From assembly GCF_916700565.1 (NCBI RefSeq), contig NZ_CAKAKO010000002.1, forward strand, positions 310,001 through 374,000: a stretch of 64,000 nucleotides of DNA. The letters are read 5' to 3'. The position numbers were made by a program, and so were the translations under genes. This document shows positions 58,320 through 64,000 of this stretch, one piece after another; the first letter of the stretch is position 1, and every line of letters starts with the position of its first letter. The notes below the pieces were generated by a model. The model was not told the origin of the DNA. It did no database searches and worked only from the letters and a program-made list of their open reading frames with translations. The DNA comes from Xenophilus sp. Marseille-Q4582 (lineage in GTDB: Bacteria; Pseudomonadota; Gammaproteobacteria; Burkholderiales; Burkholderiaceae_C).

Positions 58320-60224
58320 TTACTTCGTCGACAGCGACTTGCCGGACAGCTGGGCCTGGGGTTCCGCATCGACGGGCGGCTTCCAGACGGTGCCGATCGA
58401 CACGCTCTTGAGCTTCTTCTGGCGGCCGTACCAGAGATTCGTCAGGCCGCGCGCGAAGAACACGGCCGAGAACATCGACGTGACGATGCCGATGCAGTGC
58501 ACCACGGCAAAGCCGCGCACCGGCCCCGAGCCGAAGGCCAGCAGTGCGATGCCCGCGATCAGTGTCGTGACGTTGGAGTCCAGGATGGTGGCCCAGGCGC
58601 GCTCATAGCCGGCATGGATGGCCGCCTGCGGCGCGGCGCCATTGCGCAGCTCCTCGCGGATGCGCTCGTTGATCAGCACGTTTGAGTCGATGGCCACGCC
58701 GATCGCCAGCGCCATGGCCGCGATGCCGGGCAAGGTGAGCGTCGCCTGCAGCATCGACAGGATGGCCACCAGCAGCAGCAGGTTCAGCGCCAGCGCGATG
58801 GACGAGAACACGCCGAACATCGCGTAGTAGGCGCACATGAAGACCATGATCGCCAGGAAGCCGTAGGCCACGCTCTTGAAGCCCATCTCGATGTTGTCGG
58901 CGCCCAGGCTCGGGCCGATGGTGCTTTCCTCGATGATTTCCATCGGCGCGGCCAGCGAACCGGCGCGCAGCAGCAGCGCGAGGTCGTTGGCTTCCACCAC
59001 GCCCATCGAGCCCGAGATCTGGAAGCGCGTGCCCAGCTCGCCATTGATCGACGGCGCCGTGATGACCTCGCCCTTGCCCTTCTCGAACAGCACGATGGCC
59101 AGGCGCTTGCGGTAGTTCTCGCGGCTGACGTCGCGCATGATGCGCCCGCCCTTGGCGTCCACCGTCAGGTCGACCTTGGGCTGCTGCGTCTGCGAGTCGA
59201 AGCCCGGCTGCGCGTCGGTCAGGTTCTCGCCCGTGATGATGACCTGCTTGCGCACGATGACCGGGCGGCCTTCGCGGTCCATGAAGCGCTCGGAACCGAA
59301 GGGCACGGGACCGGTCCCGGCCTCGGCCGCGCGGCCTTCCGTGCTTTCGTCCACCAGGCGCAGCTCCAGCGTGGCGGTGCGGCCCAGGATGTCCTTGGCC
59401 TTGGCCGTGTCCTGCACACCGGGCAGCTGCACCACGATGCGGTCCAGGCCCTGCTGCTGGATCACGGGCTCGGCCACGCCGAGCTCGTTGATCCGGTTGT
59501 GCAGCGTGGTGATGTTCTGCTTGAGGGCCGTGTCCTGCAGGCGGCGCGCCGCCTCGGGCTTGATGGTGACGGCCAGGCGCGTCTCGGCGCCTTCCTGCGT
59601 GCGCACCGCCGTCAGGTCGGCGAACTGGTCCTGCAGCAGGCGCTGCGTGGCGTCGGCGGCGGCCGCGTCGCGGAAACGCACGTCCAGCGCCTGGCCGTTG
59701 CGGGTGACCACGCCGCCGCGGATGTTCTTGTCGCGCATCGCGGTGCGCAGGTCGCTGGCGAAGTTCTCGGCCCGCTTGTCCAGCGCACCCTGCATGTCCA
59801 CCTGCAGCATGAAGTGCACGCCGCCGCGCAGGTCCAGGCCCAGGTACATGGGGAAGGCGTGCAGCGCGCTGAGCCAGGCCGGCGAGCGCGAGACCAGGTT
59901 CAGGGCCACCACATAGGGCGGGTCGCTCGGGTCGGGCACCAGGGCGCGCTGCAGCACGTCGCGGGCCTTGAGCTGCTCGTCGGGCGTGGTGAAGCGCGCG
60001 CGCACCGAGGTGCCGTCCAGCGTGAGCATGTCCGGCGTCAGCCCGCCGGCCTTGAGCGCATCGGCCACGCGGGCCTCGGTGCTGGCGTCCACCTTGACGG
60101 TGGATTTGGCGGCCGAGACCTGCACGGCCGGCGCCTCGCCATAGAAATTGGGCAGGGCGTACAGCAGCCCCACCAGGGTCACGATCACGATGATCGCGTA
60201 CTTCCAGATCGGATAACGGTTCAT
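58320..60224 (-). CDS. secD: Protein translocase subunit SecD
   Basis: 634 residues. One N-terminal helix, a large periplasmic domain (LGLDLRGGVHFMLQVD, VGVIQLPGV-like VQLPGVQDTAKAKDILGRTATLELRLVD) and five C-terminal helices (IGVAIDSNVLINERIREELRNG). It works with SecF and YajC. The gap to yajC is 191 bases and holds a hairpin at 60296-60323, unusually long for this operon. Confidence 0.96.
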   Translation of the reverse strand: MNRYPIWKYAIIVIVTLVGLLYALPNFYGEAPAVQVSAAKSTVKVDASTEARVADALKAGGLTPDMLTLDGTSVRARFTTPDEQLKARDVLQRALVPDPSDPPYVVALNLVSRSPAWLSALHAFPMYLGLDLRGGVHFMLQVDMQGALDKRAENFASDLRTAMRDKNIRGGVVTRNGQALDVRFRDAAAADATQRLLQDQFADLTAVRTQEGAETRLAVTIKPEAARRLQDTALKQNITTLHNRINELGVAEPVIQQQGLDRIVVQLPGVQDTAKAKDILGRTATLELRLVDESTEGRAAEAGTGPVPFGSERFMDREGRPVIVRKQVIITGENLTDAQPGFDSQTQQPKVDLTVDAKGGRIMRDVSRENYRKRLAIVLFEKGKGEVITAPSINGELGTRFQISGSMGVVEANDLALLLRAGSLAAPMEIIEESTIGPSLGADNIEMGFKSVAYGFLAIMVFMCAYYAMFGVFSSIALALNLLLLVAILSMLQATLTLPGIAAMALAIGVAIDSNVLINERIREELRNGAAPQAAIHAGYERAWATILDSNVTTLIAGIALLAFGSGPVRGFAVVHCIGIVTSMFSAVFFARGLTNLWYGRQKKLKSVSIGTVWKPPVDAEPQAQLSGKSLSTK

Positions 60225-60295
60225 GGCCCGAACCTCTCAAGACCGGCCCGGGTTGCCCGCGGGCCGACGGCCCCCGATGACGGGGCCTGAAACAG

Positions 60296-60323
60296 GACAC
60301 GCGGCGCCGGGGCGTCGCGTGTC
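60296..60323 (-). other. Long hairpin in the yajC-secD intergenic gap
   Basis: GACACGCGGCGCC and GGCGTCGCGTGTC pair over 13 positions with one mismatch (in the minus-strand RNA a C-A pair). No T-run follows, so it is not a standard terminator; an RNA-processing, stability or attenuation element is possible. Confidence 0.45.
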
Positions 60324-60415
60324 ATCAGGGCGCTGCGGCCGCCTGGCGCTGCCGGCCCCGGTGGGCAGGGACAGCGGCGCGGCGGCCATGGCGCGTGTAC
60401 GGCAGCAGGGCCCGC

Positions 60416-60745
60416 TTACTTGTAGCTGCCCTTGGGCAGCACTTGCACCACGGCACTGCGCTGCACCTTGATCTCGACGTTGTTGGCGATCTCGATCGTC
60501 AGGAACTGGTCGCCCAGCACCGTGATGCGGCCCAGCAGGCCGCCGGCCGTCGCCACTTCGTCGCCCTTTTGCAGCGCGTCGAGCATGGCGCGCATTTCCT
60601 TCTGGCGCTTCATCTGCGGACGAATCATCACGAAGTACAGCACCACGAACATCAGCAGCAGCGGCAGCATGCTGGCGAGCGAGGACATCATGTCGCCACC
60701 CCCGGCAGCGGGCGCGGACTGGGCAAAAGCGTTGGAAATGAACAA
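60416..60745 (-). CDS. yajC: Sec translocon accessory protein YajC
   Basis: 109 residues with one membrane helix (MLPLLLMFVVLYFVMI), then RPQMKRQKEMRAML and the conserved KGDEVATAGGLLGRITVLGD. It is the first gene of yajC-secD-secF. The 239-base gap upstream, to the indolepyruvate oxidoreductase gene, has no further coding sequence that I can support. Confidence 0.95.
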   Translation of the reverse strand: MFISNAFAQSAPAAGGGDMMSSLASMLPLLLMFVVLYFVMIRPQMKRQKEMRAMLDALQKGDEVATAGGLLGRITVLGDQFLTIEIANNVEIKVQRSAVVQVLPKGSYK

Positions 60746-60984
60746 GAGAAGTCTCCAGCGGAGGGGGAGTCAAGGGCGCGCGGGCCAGGCCACGCGGTTC
60801 CGGCGTCACCCCGCGGGGCGCCGGCCGCCGGACCGCGCAGGCCCGGCACAACCGGCGGATTGTATGCGGCGCCCGCGGGCGCTTCCGGGGCCAAATCCGG
60901 GGCCCGGTCCGGTCATTTCGGCGGCGTGGCGGACGCCGGCCGCGGTGGCCGGGCCGCGCGGCGCGCCGGCCCGAAGGCCCTGCT

Positions 60985-63900
60985 TCAGGCCGCGGCGCGA
61001 TCGCCCGTGCGCGGCTGGCCCCACTGCTGCTGCAGCGCCGCCCAGCGCGTGCGCACCGCGGCCAGGTTGCGCTCCTTCACGTGGCCGTAGCCGCGGATCT
61101 GCTCGGGCAGGGCCGCGATTTCCAGCGCCAGCGCGTGGTTGTCGACGCTCAGGCCACGCAGCAGCTCCTCGACGGTGGCGCGGTACTCGCCGATCAGGGC
61201 CCGCTCGGTCCTGCGCTCCTCGGTGCGGCCGAAGGGGTCGAACGCGGTGCCGCGCAGGCCCTTGAGCTTGGCCAGCAGCTTGAAGCCGGTCAGCATTGAC
61301 GGGCCGTACTTCTTCTTGATCAGCTCGCCCTTGGCGTTCTTCTTCGCCGTCGCCGGCGGCGCCAGGTGGTAGTTGAGCTTGAAGTCGCCCTCGAACATGC
61401 CGTTCACGCGCGCCAGGAAGGCGGGGTCGCTGTGCAGCCGCGCGACCTCGTACTCGTCCTTGTAGGCCATCAGCTTGAACAGGTAGCGCGCCACCGCCTC
61501 GGCCAGCGAGGTCTTGCCCAGGGCGTTCTCGGCCTGCTGCACCCTCTGCACGAAGGCGCGGTACTGCTCGGCGTACGCGGCGTTCTGGTAGGCGGTGAGG
61601 AACTCCACGCGGCGTGCCACCAGCGATTCCACCGTCTCGCGCTTCTTGAACTCGATGACCTGGCCGGGGTTCAGGCGCTTGGCCATCTCGGCCGGGCGGT
61701 GCGCCGCCTGGCGGCCCCATTCGAAGGCCGCCTTGTTGGCCTCGATGGCGACGCCGTTGAGCTCGATGGCGCGCATCAGCGATTCGTGGCCCAGCGGAAT
61801 CCAGCCCTTCTGCCAGGCGTAGCCCAGGATCATCGGGTTGACGAAGATCGTGTCGCCCATCAGCTGCGTGGCGGCCGCGTCGGCGTCGAAGGCCCCCAGG
61901 CCCGACTCGCCGACGGCCTTGGCGATCTGTGCCGCGCAGGCGTCCTGCGGGTTCTGCCAGTTGGCGTTCTTCACGAAGCTGGCCGTGGGCGCGCTGTGGC
62001 TGTTCAGCGCCACGTGCGTGCGGCCCTCGCGCATGCGCGCCAGCGTCTCGTAGTTGACGGTGACGATCGGGTCGCACGCCAGGATCAGGTCGGCCGCGGC
62101 CGTGCCCACGCGCGTGGTGCGGATGTCCTGCTGCGTGTCGCCGATGAGCACGTGGCTCCAGGTCGCGCCGCCCTTCTGCGCCAGGCCCGCCGCGTCCTGC
62201 GTGACGATGCCCTTGCCCTCGATGTGCGCCGCCACGCCCAGCAGCTGGCCGATAGTGATGACGCCCGTGCCGCCGACGCCGGCCACCACGATGCCCCACA
62301 CCTGGCCGCCGTGCAGCGAGGGCAGCGCCGGCTCGGGCAGCGCGCCCATCTCGGCGGGCGTTGCGGCCTTCTCGGCCTTGGCCTTCTTCTTAAGCTGCCC
62401 GCCCTCGACGGTGATGAAGCTGGGGCAGAAACCCTTCACGCAGCTCACGTCCTTGTTGCAGGTGCTCTGGTTGATGGTGCGCTTGCGGCCGAACTCGGTC
62501 TCCAGCGGCTCCACGCTCATGCAGTTGCTCTTCACGCTGCAGTCGCCGCAGCCTTCGCACACCAGCTCGTTGATGACCACGCGCACGGCCGGGTCCACGG
62601 CCTTGCCGCGCTTGCGGCGGCGGCGCTTCTCGGTGGCGCAGGTCTGGTCGTAGATGATGGCCGTGGTGCCGGCGATCTCGCGGAATTCGCGCTGGATCTC
62701 GTCGAGCTGGTCGCGGTGGCGCACCTGCACCTTCTCGCCGCCGTAGGTGCCGGGGATCTGCACGCCCTCGTACTTCTGCGGCTCATCGGTGACGATCACC
62801 ACCTTCTTCGCGCCTTCGGCGTGCAGGCTCTCGGCGATCTGCAGCACGCTGTGGCCTTCGGGCCGCTCGCCCACCTGCTGGCCGCCGGTCATGGCCACGG
62901 CGTCGTTGTAGAGGATCTTGTAGGTGATGTTCACGCCCGCCGCGATGCTCTGGCGGATGGCCAGCAGGCCGCTGTGGAAGTAGGTGCCGTCGCCCAGGTT
63001 GGCGAAGATGTGCTGCTCGTTCGAGAACGGCGCCTGGCCCACCCATGGCACGCCTTCGCCGCCCATCTGCGTGAAGCCGTAGGTGGCGCGGTCCATCCAG
63101 TTGGCCATGTAGTGGCAGCCGATGCCAGCCATCGCACGCGAGCCCTCGGGCACCACCGTGCTGGTGTTGTGCGGGCAGCCCGAGCAGAACCATGGCACCC
63201 GGTCGGCGCCCTGCACGCCGTCGGCCTGCAGCACCTGCATGGAGCGCTCCTTGGCCTCCAGGATCGCCATCTGCGCGTCCACGCGCGCCACCATGTCGGC
63301 GCCGCCCGATTCGAGGATGCCGGTCTTCTTGAGCCGCTGCACCAGCGCCTTGGCGATCAGCGCCGGGTTCAGGTCGGCGTTGGCGCGCAGCAGGGTGTTG
63401 GCCGTCGGGTTGGGCATCGACCATTCGCCGCCCGAGTGGTCGTTGCCCAGCTCGTTGAACTTGCCCAGCACGTTGGGCCGCACGTCGGGGCGCCAGTTGT
63501 AGAGCTCTTCTTTCAGCTGGTACTCGATGACCTGGCGCTTCTCCTCGACCACAAGGATCTCCTGCAGGCCGGTGGCGAAGTCGCGCGTGAGCTGCGCCTC
63601 CAGTGGCCACACCACGTTGACCTTGTGCAGCCGGATGCCCAGCTGGCGGCAAGCCGCGTCGTCCAGACCCAGGTCGATCAGCGCCTGGCGCGTGTCGTTG
63701 AAGGCCTTGCCGCTGGCCATGATGCCGTAGCGATCATTCGGGCCTTCGATGACGTTGTGGTTGAGCCGGTTGGCGCGGATGTAGGCCAGCGCGGCGTACC
63801 ACTTGTAGTGCATGAGGCGCGCCTCCTGCTCCAGCGGCGCGTCGGGCCAGCGGATGTGCAGGCCGCCGGCCGGCATCTCGAAATCGGTGGGGATGACGAT

Positions 63901-64000
63901 GTCGACGCGCTCGGGGTCGATCATGGCCGTGGCGCTGGATTCGACGATCTCCTGGATCGTCTTCATGCCCGACCACACGCCCGAGAAGCGGCTCATCGCG
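60985..64000 (-). CDS. Indolepyruvate ferredoxin oxidoreductase, fused subunits (cut by window)
   Basis: The 1,005 visible residues lack the true N-terminus, which lies beyond 64000; complete proteins are about 1,150-1,200 residues. Seen are the thiamine-diphosphate domain (CSGCPHNTST, GIGCHYMANW, NLGDGTYFHSG), a [4Fe-4S] ferredoxin-like cluster region (CEGCGDCSVKSNC and later CNKDVSCVKGFC), the gamma-type domain (VAGVGGTGVITIGQLLG) and a C-terminal DUF6537-like part. It oxidatively decarboxylates arylpyruvates, from aromatic amino acids, to acyl-CoA with ferredoxin. No partner genes are seen. The adjacency to yajC is unusual. Confidence 0.93.
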   Translation of the reverse strand, partial: AMSRFSGVWSGMKTIQEIVESSATAMIDPERVDIVIPTDFEMPAGGLHIRWPDAPLEQEARLMHYKWYAALAYIRANRLNHNVIEGPNDRYGIMASGKAFNDTRQALIDLGLDDAACRQLGIRLHKVNVVWPLEAQLTRDFATGLQEILVVEEKRQVIEYQLKEELYNWRPDVRPNVLGKFNELGNDHSGGEWSMPNPTANTLLRANADLNPALIAKALVQRLKKTGILESGGADMVARVDAQMAILEAKERSMQVLQADGVQGADRVPWFCSGCPHNTSTVVPEGSRAMAGIGCHYMANWMDRATYGFTQMGGEGVPWVGQAPFSNEQHIFANLGDGTYFHSGLLAIRQSIAAGVNITYKILYNDAVAMTGGQQVGERPEGHSVLQIAESLHAEGAKKVVIVTDEPQKYEGVQIPGTYGGEKVQVRHRDQLDEIQREFREIAGTTAIIYDQTCATEKRRRRKRGKAVDPAVRVVINELVCEGCGDCSVKSNCMSVEPLETEFGRKRTINQSTCNKDVSCVKGFCPSFITVEGGQLKKKAKAEKAATPAEMGALPEPALPSLHGGQVWGIVVAGVGGTGVITIGQLLGVAAHIEGKGIVTQDAAGLAQKGGATWSHVLIGDTQQDIRTTRVGTAAADLILACDPIVTVNYETLARMREGRTHVALNSHSAPTASFVKNANWQNPQDACAAQIAKAVGESGLGAFDADAAATQLMGDTIFVNPMILGYAWQKGWIPLGHESLMRAIELNGVAIEANKAAFEWGRQAAHRPAEMAKRLNPGQVIEFKKRETVESLVARRVEFLTAYQNAAYAEQYRAFVQRVQQAENALGKTSLAEAVARYLFKLMAYKDEYEVARLHSDPAFLARVNGMFEGDFKLNYHLAPPATAKKNAKGELIKKKYGPSMLTGFKLLAKLKGLRGTAFDPFGRTEERRTERALIGEYRATVEELLRGLSVDNHALALEIAALPEQIRGYGHVKERNLAAVRTRWAALQQQWGQPRTGDRAAA

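Overview
The window is a 64 kb chromosomal segment with very high GC content and strong GC3 bias. Gene content and gene neighbourhoods point to a member of the Comamonadaceae (Burkholderiales; Acidovorax/Comamonas-like). Supporting signs are a Bug-type TctC solute receptor, the tkt-gap pair, the purC-purE-purK-Sua5 and pgk-pyk-aldolase neighbourhoods, rsmA-surA-lptD, def-lipoprotein-fmt, yajC-secD-secF, a fused indolepyruvate ferredoxin oxidoreductase and GC-rich intergenic repeats. This placement is an inference from context; there is no rRNA or marker tree here. I see no tRNA, rRNA or CRISPR array.

Layout. 0-6 kb: the N-terminus of a response regulator (cut by the window), a 25-residue membrane microprotein, gap and tkt, then divergently murU and pepP. 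6-10.4 kb: a DUF2061 membrane protein behind a Fur-box-like palindrome, then a catabolic-looking set (FAD monooxygenase, Bug receptor, DUF3237) divergent from a LuxR-type regulator. 10.4-11.75 kb: an AT-richer islet with an orphan TagO/VasI-like protein and a small lipoprotein. 11.75-18 kb: a five-gene minus-strand operon (SPFH-SHOCT protein, double DUF4178 protein, DUF350 protein, membrane-fused aminopropyltransferase, Tat-signal FAD oxidase). This is the best candidate for a poorly described system. 18-22 kb: maeB, then a secreted RNase and its barstar inhibitor. 22-29 kb: rsmA-surA-lptD facing amgK-rsmE. 29-37.5 kb: pyrF, a MerR regulator with a thioesterase, a tsaB-rimI-psi-like operon, dacB, a lipoprotein-type alpha/beta hydrolase with apparent frameshifts, a VOC protein and a VF530 protein. 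37.5-47 kb: Sua5-purK-purE, a YbbN/CnoX-type thioredoxin, a META lipoprotein, purC, a class I aldolase, pyk and pgk. 47-52 kb: a MITE-like element, azlCD, a 91-bp tandem repeat, fmt, a complete IS5-family element, a BamE-like lipoprotein and def. 52-64 kb: a LysM protein, dprA, a DUF1631 protein, yajC-secD-secF and a fused indolepyruvate ferredoxin oxidoreductase running off the window.

How the genes fit together. Central carbon metabolism is concentrated here (gap, tkt, pgk, pyk, aldolase, maeB). Envelope biogenesis is also well represented (lptD, surA, dacB, secDF-yajC, and the MurNAc-recycling enzymes murU and amgK, which are present but about 23 kb apart). tsaB and Sua5 both serve tRNA t6A synthesis. 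The most notable observations are the SPFH/DUF4178/DUF350/aminopropyltransferase/FAD operon, a putative cryptic DNA polymerase III psi subunit next to rimI, the IS insertion exactly at a stop codon that separates def from fmt, and three apparent one-base losses, all in or next to homopolymer or GC-repeat tracts, in the barstar and hydrolase genes. Those could be assembly errors or real frameshifts.
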